DNA of 64,000 bases from Mycoplasma sp. (lineage in GTDB: Bacteria; Bacillota_I; Bacilli_A; Mycoplasmatales; Metamycoplasmataceae), in contig JAMPIX010000001.1 in the NCBI GenBank assembly GCA_024721275.1, positions 62,001-126,000 on the forward strand, given 5' to 3'. The notes under the pieces were generated by a model, which saw only the letters and a list, made by a program, of their open reading frames with translations, searched no databases and was not told where the DNA came from. The translations under genes were made by a program, and so were the position numbers. Shown here piece after piece: positions 42,738 through 53,157 of this stretch. Position 1 is the stretch's first letter; each line of letters begins with the position of its first letter.

Positions 42738-43856
42738 ATGAAAAGGATAATGAAAAAACTAGCACTTTCTACAGCAGGATTTGCTAGTATAGGAACAATT
42801 GCTGCAGTGGCAGGAGCATTCAGCGGCGGACAAACACAACAAGTTGTTAAAAAAGAAGCTCCAAAACAAATAGGGACAAAAGCAACACAAGATGTAAGTA
42901 TAAATGCATGAGCACATCAAGCAACAGATTACTATTTTGCAAAAAACTTTGAACAAAGACAAAAAGTTTCTACACAAAATAGTGGAATGCAATATGGAGA
43001 AGATGCTAATGCAATAAATGATTTTTATAAAAAAATCTACACTAATAAATATGGTCCAAAAGCTCAAATTTCAATAGATAAAATGCATTTAGATAATGAA
43101 CAATATCAATGAAAATTAAATAGCCAATCAAATGTTGGTAGTGTATATACATTTGATATAACAACAAGATCAGTTTATGATACTATTGCAACAGTTGATT
43201 GAAATGATCCTGTTTGACCACATCCAAAATATTCTTACACACATGAAGCATATATTGGTTTCGATAGTCATATAAAAGTATCAATTGATACAGCAACCGG
43301 AGAAGTAAAAGACTTAACACGCATTGCATATAATATCTCATGAGCTCATCCATTTAGGACAAAAGTTGATGATAAAGATAAACCATTTGGACAATATGAT
43401 GCAACACCAATGGCACACCAAGTATCAGATGAATATATGAAAAATACATGAGAACAAAGACAAAAAGTTTCTCTACCTGGCGGACACACTGGCTACAAAC
43501 AAGATTATGATATGATTAAAAATGAAGCACCTTCCTTTCTTCCAAACAACTGATCTAATCAGTTAAGATTTGAATTTCAAGAGGTGAGATTAGATAACGA
43601 ACAATATGGTTGATCATTTGACAACAAAGTACCAAGATATGATATTGCGCCTGGTGTATATGACTTGTCTATGGATATAAGATCAGTTTACTATATTAAA
43701 GTATTAGCAACATCAATAGTTGGTTCATCTGTTGATCAGGCATATGTTGGTTTCGATAGTCATATAAAAGTTACTGTAAACATTTATACTGGTAAAGTTT
43801 ATGCAAGCGAACTATCTTCATACGGAATAGCATGACACCATAATTTTTCAAAATAA
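42738..43856 (+). CDS. Secreted repeat protein (unknown family)
   Basis: 372 aa. N-terminal signal-like segment ('MKRIMKKLALSTAGFASIGTIAAVAGAFSGG') without a lipobox Cys, so secreted or membrane-anchored by the signal. Two homologous repeats of about 170 residues, each starting near 'HQ(A/V)(T/S)DxY...(F/W)EQRQKVS' and ending with 'YIGFDSHIKVSIDTATGEVK' / 'YVGFDSHIKVTVNIYTGKVY'. Transcribed with a 97-nt leader carrying a 5' hairpin and a Shine-Dalgarno; possible target of the small RNA at 62045-62137. No known domain recognised. Confidence 0.8.
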
Positions 43857-43882
43857 ATAAAATAACTTAAAAACTAAATAGA

Positions 43883-43914
43883 AAATAAACTTAACATTTT
43901 GTTAGTTTATTTTT
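43883..43914 (+). terminator. Rho-independent terminator
   Basis: AAATAAAC..TAAC and GTTA..GTTTATTT form a stem with one bulge and an ATTTT loop, followed by T's. Confidence 0.7.
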
Positions 43915-43918
43915 TTAC

Positions 43919-45829
43919 TTAAATAATTCTATTTTTTATATAATCATTTAATTTCTTATCTTCCGCAAAAACATGAGTTGATTTTGTTCCTCTTGTAAGC
44001 ATTACTTTAAGTCTATTAAGGAAATATAATTTGTTTAATTTATTTGGATCATTATTACCCAAGCTGATTGATTTTGAATTTGGTGATCATGTTTGAGATG
44101 ACTTAACTTCTTTTGCAAGTCTATTTCTATGAAAAATAATTTCATTATTATCCATAGTAAATATATTTGGAATATAAACAAATATATTTTCAAATTCATA
44201 ACCTTGAATGTGATTAAAATAAGCAATAAAATTAGGATGTGGATTACCAGTTAAAAATACTTTTCTATCATTGGCGTTTCTTTTAACTTCTTTATTATAT
44301 GTTTTGAAATAACTTCTATCTTCATTGTCAAGTTTGTTTTTTCATTCTTCATTTGGATTTCATATAAAACCTTTTTCTCCAATAAATAATGTTGCTTTTG
44401 GCATTCCGTTTTCATCTGCCGGACCTACATAAAAACTTTTTGATCACAAAGATGTTAATCTTGTTGAATTGATTTTTTTTCTTATTTCAAAATATTTATC
44501 AGTAAATGATTTTGCATCGTTATAAGAATGTAATTTGTATTGCATATTCAAATTAACATATTTCTTTTGATTATAATGAATAGCTCCTGAAACAATTTCT
44601 CTTTTGTAAAAGGTTGAATCTATTCAATCTATTAACATTCTTTCTCCACTATTTCTAAAGTTTTCATCAATATTATAATTTCTAACTTTATGTCCATTTT
44701 CTATAGCTATTTTTTCTACAGTTTCTTTATTAATACCTTTTTTATTAATTACTTGATCATTATCAATTAATATGATTGCAAATTTTAAATTCTTGTAATT
44801 ATTTTTATAATTAATAACACCAGTATCTCTACCGATTGCTTTATGTGCTTCATCAATTATTGCTGCATCATAACCTTTTCTCATGTTTGCTCCAGAAATA
44901 TTTGTTGACAATATTTTAGATGCAAACATATCTTTGAATGCTTTTCTAACTTCTTGACCTGGCAACATCATTTGTAATTTCATACCTAATTTTGAAACTA
45001 GTAAATTTAATAATTTAAATGCAATGATTGTTTTTCCTGAACCTGGATCTCCAGAAATAATAAAAGTAATTTTGTCTTCTTTATTTCATGATTTAATAAA
45101 CCTTGATATTTTTTCAAATATTAATTTTTGTGTTCCTACTAAATTAATATTATTAAAATCATTTTCAACATGTTCTTTGAAACTTAATGTTGGATTTCAT
45201 TTTGCATCTTTAAATAATTCAAACGCTTTATCACCATCTTTGATAATTGTGTGTTGATTTATATTTTCAGATAATTCTTTTTGATCATGTATTGAATATA
45301 ATCAAGCTTTTTGTAAAATTTCATTATATTTACTTTTATCAAGTAGTGGAGAATTTTCATTATTCAAATTATGTAAATATGCACTTGCTTTTATATCGAT
45401 TAAATCATGCATTCCCATTTCATGTTCTAATCTGTATTTATAATCATCTGCCTGATAAGAAGGATGTGAATCATTATATTTACCAACTCTAAAATTATTT
45501 CATTCAACTTCTGTTATATTAGATCATTGTTTTAATTCTATTATTCAGGCAGAAGGTTTTCCATCTTTATTTTTTCCTAATATAATAAAATCTACTCTTT
45601 TTTTTGAAGTTGGTAAATTAAATTCTATTAATATTCTTCTATTATCTTTCTTTGATTTTTTTATTGTTTCTGCCACTTTTGGAAGAGAAAGAAATCAAGA
45701 TTTTCTTTCACTTTCAGATACTTTTATTCCGAATTTATTTATTAAATTAGTGTTAATTAATGCACTTATTTTATAAGGGTCTTTTACATTCTCTAGGAAT
45801 TCGTTTATTGTTGAATCATAAATAATCAT
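43919..45829 (-). CDS. DUF2075-like ATPase/helicase with N-terminal nuclease-like domain
   Basis: 636 aa. The N-terminal ~150 residues hold 'RVDFIILGKNKDGKPSAWIIELKQW', a PD-(D/E)XK pattern (D...ExK). Walker A 'SGDPGSGKTIIAF' and Walker B 'AAIIDEAHK' follow in the middle, then C-terminal helicase-type motifs with 'FNHIQGYEFENIFVY' and 'LNRLKVMLTRG' (motifs V/VI). The form fits DUF2075/Schlafen-AAA-type defence helicase-nucleases. Divergent from the C5-methylase gene, with the 14-bp inverted repeat between. No strong promoter faces it in the present orientation. Confidence 0.8.
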
Positions 45830-45839
45830 TTTATTTAGA

Positions 45840-45951
45840 TATAACCTTAGTTTTGGTTAATTATTTATGTCTTAAAGTTCCACATAAAAAAGTAAAAATG
45901 TATAATTTAGTATAGAAAGAATTGATAAAAATGAATGAAACTAAGGTTATA
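45840..45951. repeat. 14-bp inverted repeat bracketing the methylase promoter
   Basis: TATAACCTTAGTTT at 45840-45853 and its exact reverse complement AAACTAAGGTTATA at 45938-45951. The enclosed 84 bp hold the methylase -10 (TATAAT 45901-45906) and start codon. Inversion would turn promoter and ATG towards the helicase gene. Confidence 0.8.
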
Positions 45952-47082
45952 AGAGTATTTGAAGCATTTGCTGGTATCGGAGCTCAAAGAAAAGCGCTTG
46001 AAAATATAAATGCAAATTACAAAATAGTTGGATTGTCTGAATGATATGTTCCGGCTATAGTTTCTTATCATGCAATTCATGATGATTTTAATAATAGCAA
46101 AGTAGATAGAAAAACAAATATAAATGAAATTGCAAAATATTTAGAATCTAAAACGTTATCTATGGATTCAAAAAAACCTGTTTCAAAAAATTATTGAAAC
46201 AAGAAAGTCAAAAAAAATGAAGAAGAATTAAGAATAATTTATTCTGCTATTAAATTATCTGAAAAGGAAGGCAATATTTTTGATATTCATAATTTAGTAA
46301 ATGTTGACTTAAAAAATGTTGATCTACTAACCTATTCGTTTCCTTGTCAAGATTTATCACAGCAGGGAATTAAAAAAGGAATGAGTAAAGAATCAGGAAC
46401 TAGATCAGGTTTATTATGACAAGTAGAAAAAGCTTTGTTGAATTCAAAAAGAAAAGACTTACCAAAATATTTACTTATGGAAAATGTTGTTCCGTTAATG
46501 TACAAAAACAATGCAATTGAATTAAAACTATGATTAGATCAATTAGAAAAATTAGGATACAAAAATGATATTGGAATTCTTAATGCAACTGATTTTGGTT
46601 CATCGCAAGCAAGAAGAAGAACGTTTATGATATCGACTTTAGGAAAATTAATTAAATTACCTATAGGCAATAAAAAACACAAGAACATAAAAAGTATTTT
46701 GAATAAAAAAGTAGATGAAAAAAATCTTATGACAAAATTAGAAAAATATAAAAAAACAGATTTCAAAATTACTAAGTCTAATATTAAAAAAGCATGTTTA
46801 ATTGACTATACAACTTTCAATTCTGAAAATTATATTTATGACATATATTACTGTGGCCCAACATTAACTGCATCGGGTGCAAATTCAAGAATAAAAGTAA
46901 TTCATGATGGGAAGATTAGAAAATTAAATGCTCTAGAAACATATAAATACATGGGATTTAATACATCTGATTATAAAAAAGTAGATAGATTAAATTATCT
47001 TAATGAACAAAAAATGATCTACACATGCGGCAATTCGATTTCGGTAGAAGTTCTAGAAGAAATAATGAAAGGATTTTTTTAA
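45931..47082 (+). CDS. DNA (cytosine-5) methyltransferase
   Basis: 383 aa. Motif I 'VFEAFAGIGAQRKAL' (residues 9-23), motif IV 'SFPCQDLS' with nucleophile Cys near 138, motif VI 'MENV' near 184, motif VIII 'QARRRTF', then a target-recognition region and motif X 'GNSISVEVLEEI'. SAM-dependent C5 methylase. Immediately followed by the HNH endonuclease gene (stop TAA, then ATG), so a Type II restriction-modification pair. Target sequence not inferable. Start codon chosen is the ATG at 45931, 24 nt after the -10. Confidence 0.92.
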
Positions 47083-48138
47083 ATGAAAAATTGTTTAGTT
47101 AAAGTTGAATTGTTGTTTTTTCAAAAAAACAAAGGTCAAAAGGTTAGAGTAGATGCTTTTTTTCCAGTAGTAAATAATGTTATTTATAGACCTTATAAAT
47201 TTCTTATAAAGTCTGGTTATTTATCAGGAAATCATAGAAAAAATACATCAATAGAGAGAGAAAAAGATAGGTTGAAAAAAGAAGAATTATTGAAGGAAAT
47301 AACTATCGAAACTGAAAAAAATCATTATGAAATAATAAAACAAAAATGATTTAGAGGCCAGGGTATAATAACTTTTATAAAAAAACTAACAGGATCCAAT
47401 CAAAATAAACATGCAAATTTATATATTGTAAATACAGAATATAATGAATTTTCTGGTCTAAAAATAGCTATGTTATTTCAGGATCCAAAATCAATAAGTG
47501 ATATTGATTTCAGTAATTATGATGAAATTTCATTTGATGACTTTGTATTAAAAAATAGTGAATACTGCTACTTACTAAATGATTATTATTATGAAAACAT
47601 AAAGACATGTTCAACAAATAATCCTATAATTGCATTTAATAAAAATGGACAAGCAAAAACAGCAAAAAAAATAAAAGAAGATATCAAAAAAAGTATTAAT
47701 TTTGAATTAGGAAAAATAAAAGAAAATATTAAAAAAAATGTTAGAGAAATTTCATATGTTGCTTCTATAATGAATGCATTTAAGAAAAATCTTGATATGA
47801 GATTTAACTATACAAGAGCTACAAGGAAATGTATTATTTGTGGAATACAGCATCCAAACATGCTTGTTGCTTCACATATAAAAGCTAGAGCTGAATCAAA
47901 AAATAATATCGATGAACAAATAGATGGAAATAATGGATTTTGATTATGCGCTCAACATGATAGGGCATTTGATAGAAGGTTAATTACATTTGATAATAAT
48001 GGAAAAATAATTCAATCATTTGATATAGAAAACATACATATTTTTCCCAATGATTTTAAGTTAAAACATAATGTAGTTGTTGAATCTAAGAAATATTTAG
48101 ATCACCATAGAAAACAATTTAATTACAAGTTTAAATAA
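47083..48138 (+). CDS. HNH-family restriction endonuclease
   Basis: 351 aa. The C-terminal HNH nuclease is 'CIICGIQHPNMLVASHIKAR' (zinc Cys pair and SHIKA histidine, near residues 249-270) then 'NGFWLCAQHDRAFD' (Asn and His). The N-terminal ~240 residues should be the DNA-recognition part; no known domain recognised. Starts directly after the methylase stop, so co-expressed with its protecting methylase. Confidence 0.85.
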
Positions 48139-48171
48139 TTATAAAACTTACACTTTAAAATATTTTTTATT

Positions 48172-48177
48172 TATAAT
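48172..48177 (+). promoter_or_regulatory. -10 box, leaderless start
   Basis: TATAAT six nt before the ATG at 48184. Confidence 0.6.
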
Positions 48178-48183
48178 CATATT

Positions 48184-48789
48184 ATGAATAATATAGTTAT
48201 TTCAGGAACATCGGCAACTGGAAAGTCTACCTTAATTGATAAATTAAAAAATGAATATAACACAATTAATGAAATGGATTTTAATACTGATTCAATCTTT
48301 AGTTTTTTTTATAAATATGCAAAAAAGAAAGAACAATATGGAAGAAATTTATTTATTTCATCAATGATGGTTGACAAATACATAAAACATTTATCAAATA
48401 AGAAAAATGCAATTTTTGATAGATGAATTATAGATTATATTGTTGCTGCTGAACTTAGAATAAAACCAAAAGATAGTAAGTTTTTCGATTGATTTAAATT
48501 GAAATTTGAATCAATGATGGAAACTGTAAAAGATTCTTTACCAGAATACATAATATTGAAAACTACGTATACTGAATTTAAAAAGAGATTACTTGATAGA
48601 GGCAGAAAAGATGAAGTTGATGGAATGTTAAATGATGATACTTGATATAAAAATTATCACACTAAATACAATGACGTTCTTAGTAAATATTTGATTAAAT
48701 ACAATATTAAATATGAAATTATTGACACCACAAATAAAAATGAAAATGAAACTTTTGAAAAAGTAAAAGAAATAATTAATAAAAAATAA
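48184..48789 (+). CDS. Deoxynucleoside kinase (dAdo/dGuo kinase-like)
   Basis: 201 aa. P-loop 'ISGTSATGKSTLI' at the start, a 'MMVDKYIKHL' helix, 'AIFDRWIIDYIVAAEL' (the DRS-like catalytic motif, with Trp in place of Ser), and a lid 'RLLDRGRKDEVD'. Typical mollicute deoxynucleoside kinase for salvage of deoxynucleosides. Leaderless start. Substrate specificity unknown. Confidence 0.85.
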
Positions 48790-48790
48790 G

Positions 48791-48933
48791 TATAATAAAT
48801 ATACAATGTTGTGCATGAGAATACATGCCTTAAAGTTAAAACATGATTTATATACTTTTGGGCTATCAATAAAATGCATCTCCGAGAAACCTGAGGAACT
48901 AGGGAACATTGGGTATCAAAAAAGGAGGTTAAA
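48791..48933 (+). promoter_or_regulatory. Promoter and ~130-nt structured leader before HNH/membrane genes
   Basis: TATAAT at 48791-48796. The leader has a GCATG/CATGC hairpin (48813-48828), a competing stem CCTTAAAGT/ACTTTTGGG (about 48828-48862), and ATCTCC (48878-48883) that can pair with the Shine-Dalgarno GGAGGT (48924-48929) of the gene at 48934. Long leaders are rare in this window. It does not match a riboswitch class I know; a riboswitch or protein-binding leader is inference. Confidence 0.5.
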
Positions 48934-49215
48934 ATGTCTCGAAATAGAAAGACATTTAACAAATCCTTGATTAAAGAAGTTTGAGATAAAGCAAAAGATT
49001 TTTCCAATAATCCCAATTTTCAAAAGAAATTGGATTATAGAAAGAGAATAATGTATTTTCCTGCATATGGAGATAGAGAACATAAATATGGATGAAATAT
49101 TGATCATATCAATAGAAATCCAAATGATAATAATATTGCAAATTTAAGAGCAGTAAACTTTAAAACACATGAAGAACTTAATGCAAGATTCAACAAAAAA
49201 CATTCAAAAAAATAA
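48934..49215 (+). CDS. Small HNH endonuclease-like protein
   Basis: 93 aa. 'YGWNIDHINRNPNDNNIANLRAV' (about residues 53-75) is the HNH core typical of phage/homing-type endonucleases, with D-H and N-x-x-x-N residues in place. The rest is a basic N-terminus. Perfect Shine-Dalgarno (AAAGGAGG). Its 3' end overlaps the following membrane-protein gene by 47 bp. Could be a homing endonuclease relic or a regulator of its own leader. Confidence 0.8.
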
Positions 49216-49777
49216 TTTAAAAATTACTATTTTTGAAATTTCTCTAATGGGCTTAATGCTAGGAATATCATTAACAGCTCGTTATTTTGATAATTTTATT
49301 CCTCATGCTCATCCAATTCATATCATCGCTTTATTAATCGGGATTTCATTATTAAGAGTTTTTCCAGCATTTATATTTACTGGAGCATACATATTGATAA
49401 AAAGTCTTATATTTGGAATAGAAGGTCCAACGCTTATTGCTTCTGGTATCCATCTTTTAGAACCTGTTTCATTACTAATAATTTGTTTTGCAAAGTATTT
49501 TAAAAATAAAAATTGATATATTTATTCATCTATATTAATTGCATTTATTATTATTGCATTAGCATCATATTTATTTTTAATGATAATAGGTGATTCTGAA
49601 TATACAAGAGTTATTAATAATTCAATTTCATTCTGAGAAAGAGTTAGACTTGCTCTAATTTATCCAGGAGATTGATTTAATTTAACAGTAACTACAGCAT
49701 TGTCAATATTAATTGTTCCTAGTGCTTATTTTATTTTAAATAAATTTTCACTAAGAAACAATATACATAAACTTTAA
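49169..49777 (+). CDS. Six-helix membrane protein, ECF S-component-like
   Basis: 202 aa, five to six helices. 'EISLMGLMLGISLTARYFDNFIP' is like the N-terminal segment of ECF-type vitamin transporter S components, and 'HPIHIIALLIGISLLRVFPAFIFTGAYILIKSLIFG' is like the second/third helices. Alternative start at 49181 (second Met). Overlaps the HNH gene and shares its leader. The transported substrate is unknown; a riboswitch-like leader would suit a vitamin or nucleobase importer. Confidence 0.6.
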
Positions 49778-49783
49778 ATAATA

Positions 49784-49812
49784 AAAGGGCAACACATTAG
49801 TGTTGCTTTTTT
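49784..49812. terminator. Bidirectional rho-independent terminator
   Basis: GCAACAC-ATTA-GTGTTGC 7-bp stem flanked by A's and T's. Serves the plus-strand membrane gene and the minus-strand Fic gene, whose stop codon is inside the hairpin. Confidence 0.85.
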
Positions 49813-50930
49813 AATATATTAATCATATCTACAAAATAAAATAACTTATTTTTCTCTGCACCTATTATTTTTGAAACTTTATCAAAAGATCTGTATGCAT
49901 TTGTTTGAGGTATTTCATATTTAGTTTTCAATCACTTTATTGTTGTATTTTTGTTAAGTATTGGATATTTGAAAAATAGTTTTAATATTTTTTCATCAAC
50001 TTCATTTAATTTATTTTTAAACAATAAAGATTTATATAAATCGATTATAGAATCAAGTTTATTGTAAGTGCTATCAACTGTCTCCATTATGCTTTTAACA
50101 AAGAATTGAGTTCAATCATTTCATTTGTTTGTTAGTTGAACTTTTTTCATTTCTCTTATATATTCATCTCTATTTTTCAATCAATAATCTGAAACAAAAA
50201 TTCAATTATATTTTGTAAAACCTAGATATTTAAATAAATTGACTAACAATACTCTACCAAGTCTTCCATTTCCATCACTAAAAGGATGAATTGCTTCGAA
50301 AATTGGATGGAACTTTATAAGTAAATTAATATTTCTTTTTCCTTTGTTGTGTCTTACTTCATTAAATAAGTCTTTCAAATACTCTTCTTTTCTACTTGGT
50401 TCAATTAATATTAATGTTGCCTTTTTTATTGATTCACCTTTAGGACCGATTCAATTTGGTTTATTATCATCAGTAATTATTATTCCTGGTTTTGTTTGTT
50501 TTATTATTTCTATTGGATCATAATAATTATCAAAATTATCAATATCTCTATTAAACAATCTAACATGTAATTGTTTTAAATGATCTATATTATAATCAAT
50601 CGTTTCATTCTCTATATCTCTAAATGATGATTTGTACAAATTTATTAAATTTCTAACTTCTCATGAATATTTATCATGAATTCCATCTACTATGTTAAAG
50701 TACATTTCTTCATGATTTGTTTGTGTTCCTTCAATAATAGATGAATCAACACTTTCTCTTTCTAATAATGATAATGTTAGTGCATTAGCAGTTATGTTTA
50801 AATTACTAGCTTCTAATTTTCCGTTTAGATAAGAAATTTTTTGGAATTTATCTATTAATATTCCAATTTGTTTTTCTGAAACATTAATAATTGTCTCACT
50901 AGATAATTTTATTTTTATCTTATTTTCCAT
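49797..50930 (-). CDS. Fic-domain protein (AMPylase-type)
   Basis: 377 aa. Canonical Fic motif 'HPFSDGNGRLGR' near residues 215-226, and the inhibitory helix 'SSIIEGT' at 63-69 (S/T-x-x-x-E-G/N), so a class II, self-inhibited AMP transferase. C-terminal ~100 residues look like a winged helix ('EVDEKILKLFFKYPILNKNTTIKWLKTKYEIP'). No antitoxin partner nearby. TAA lies inside the terminator hairpin. Leaderless start (TATAAT, six nt). Confidence 0.88.
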
Positions 50931-50936
50931 AACTCA

Positions 50937-50942
50937 ATTATA
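50937..50942 (-). promoter_or_regulatory. -10 box, leaderless start
   Basis: TATAAT on the minus strand, six nt before the Fic ATG at 50930. Confidence 0.6.
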
Positions 50943-50952
50943 GCAAATTTCC

Positions 50953-51036
50953 ACTTTTTCCAAAAAATAGGAAAAATAGGGAAAAAGTAAATTACTTATA
51001 AAAATAAATTACATTTTTTGTAATTTTTGCTATAAT
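50953..51036 (+). promoter_or_regulatory. Operator-rich promoter of the iron-type ABC operon
   Basis: From left to right: ACTTTTTCC/GGAAAAAGT inverted repeat (50953-50961, 50980-50988), GTAAATTAC palindrome (50987-50995), AAATTACA-N5-TGTAATTT inverted repeat (51006-51013, 51019-51026) and TATAAT (51031-51036). The last palindrome covers the -35/spacer region, as for a repressor. Shares its ATTACA/TGTAAT half-sites with the promoters at 41268 and 42567. Confidence 0.55.
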
Positions 51037-51071
51037 CATTTTATTACAAAATATTAACATAGGAGAATTTA

Positions 51072-52202
51072 ATGAAAAAAAGGATATTATTTTTAATTTC
51101 TGGTGTATTTGCATCGATTTTACCATTAAGTACATTAACTGCATGTGGTACAGTTACAGAAAGCAGTACAGAAAATATAATTGCAGCTTTTTCAAATCAT
51201 CTAGATGTTTTGGAAGCTCTTGGTGCACCAGTTACCGGAATAGCAGATAAAGGGATGGGATCAAAAGTTCCATATTTAGATATGAAAAATATAACACAAG
51301 AAAATTATATAAATCCTTTTGATAGTGTTGACCCTATTATGTTACAAGAATTAGGAAATAAATATTCTGTTATGGTAGGTTCATATGGAGTAAGTAATTC
51401 TCAAAAAATTTCACCATATTTTGAACATTATGTTGATTTTAAATCTACTCAAAATGCAGAAGGTGATGATGCTGAACAATTAACATGAAAACTTTCCAAT
51501 AATGATTCATCATCAAAAAATGGAATTACCTATAATGGTTCTCATACATATGATGTTTCGGACTTATATTTTAATTGATTAAACTTAGGAAAATCACTTG
51601 ATGAAATTTATAATACAAATAAATATGAAGATAGAGCAATAGCTTTAGAAAAATCTACTAAACAAAAAATTGAAAAATTAAGATCTGAAATCCAAAAACT
51701 TCCAAATAAAACATTATTGGCATATGATTGAGGAGGTAGAACAACTCCTGGCGGAGATGTTTCAACTGATTTCAATGACTATAGTCATTTTCAAAATATT
51801 TATACACCACAAGGAATTACAGGTTCATTATTATATTCTAAGAAAAATGGGTTAGGATTTGATGCTCCCAAATTTAATTTATCAAGTGATGTGGTAGCAT
51901 CAGAAGGAAAATGATCAAGTATAACATCTCTTTCTAACGGAATGAGAGCTGTCAGAAATGCTGCTCTAAACGAAAATGATTTTGTTCTATTAGATGCACA
52001 AGAATATGACAAAACAATTTCTAATTCATCTGTTCAATCTGCTTTTGGTGGAATGTTGAAATCGCCAGGAAAAATGGTGGACGGAATTTCTGATCATATA
52101 TTATGAAACAAAAACATATCACTTGGTGTAGCGACATATGGACCGAAAGGATTAAATTACACAATTGATTGAATAGCTCAACAATTACATTTACCAGACT
52201 AA
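51072..52202 (+). CDS. Substrate-binding lipoprotein of iron/siderophore-type ABC transporter
   Basis: 376 aa. Signal peptide and lipobox 'LSTLTAC' with Cys25. The body has the start of a type III (FecB/FhuD-like) binding protein ('ALGAPVTGIADKG', 'PIMLQELGNKYSVMVGSYG'), and the next three genes are two FecCD-type permeases and a FhuC-like ATPase. So it should bind a metal chelate or heme at the outer face. Shine-Dalgarno AGGAGA. Chelate identity unknown. Confidence 0.8.
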
Positions 52203-52203
52203 A

Positions 52204-53157
52204 ATGCACACAAAGAAAAATAAGAAATTTAAGATTACAAGATTAATAATGATATCTACACTTGCTGTATTATCATTAATTTTTATTTTATTAAATATTT
52301 TTTATAGAAATGGATGAACAACAAATAACATTATAGGAAAATATGGATTTTTATTATTTACACTTTCTATTATTGTTCCTGGAATAGGATATGGAATTTC
52401 TTCATCAACTATTCAATTCGCATCAAAAAATATTTTAGCTTCGCCAACTACTATCGGAATATTTCCTGCAATATCTTTTTCTTATTTATTTTCAAACATT
52501 TGAAATTTTCAATCAAATTATTTATTAAGATATTTCATTGCATTAATCTTAACAATAGCAGTATTAGGAATTTATTTTTATATTGATAAAAAAACAAACA
52601 CATCAAATAAAATAATTTTTTCATTTGTTATTTCCGCTTTCTTATCTGCTCTTTCTGTATTACTTTATGCAAGAGTTGGTTTACAAAAAGAAGGTTCATT
52701 ATTATTTTCAATAAATAATCTAGACTTTGTTTGAGAAAAATTTTATATCGGTCTTGCATCGTTATTAGTAGGATTGATAATTTACTTTTTTATATCAAAG
52801 AAAATATATTTGATTAGCTTTAATGAGGAACTGGCAATTTCTCAAGGAATCAATGTTAATTTAATAAAAATGTTTGCTTTTCTATTTACTGCTATAGTTG
52901 TAAATGGTGCTTATATTTCATTTGGATTTGTTGCATTCCTAGGAATACTAATTCCAAACATCGGTAGAATGCTAGGATTTGAAAAATTAAATTCTAATGC
53001 AATATTTTCATCACTAGTTATAATGTTATTTTTATTATTAGCATACTTTGTTTCAAGAGAAATTCTATTTGACTTTTTTGCAACACTTATGATATTAATT
53101 ATTCCAATAACTATACCATTAGTTCTTTATATTAGAAAGCGTGGAATTTATGCTTAA
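52204..53157 (+). CDS. FecCD-family permease 1
   Basis: 317 aa, 9-10 helices. 'SQGINVNLIKMFAFLFTAIVVNGAYISFGFVAFLGILIPNIGRML' is the FecCD core with the G-x-(I/V)-x-F-x-G-L-(I/L)-x-P-x-x-x-R pattern that docks the ATPase. Two bp after the lipoprotein stop, in the same operon. Likely forms a heterodimer with the next gene. Confidence 0.88.

Noticed and set aside
42759-43067. Minus-strand ORF of 102 codons, Cys/Phe-rich
   Set aside because: Antisense to the secreted-protein gene, with no promoter or homology; codon use unlike the neighbours.
48800-48930. 4.5S SRP RNA, tmRNA or RNase P RNA
   Set aside because: The conserved cores (for example the SRP GGAAGNAGCA apical region) are absent.
48791-48933. 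TPP, FMN, SAM, preQ1 or THF riboswitch in the leader
   Set aside because: None of the conserved core sequences I know for these classes are present; left as an unclassified leader.
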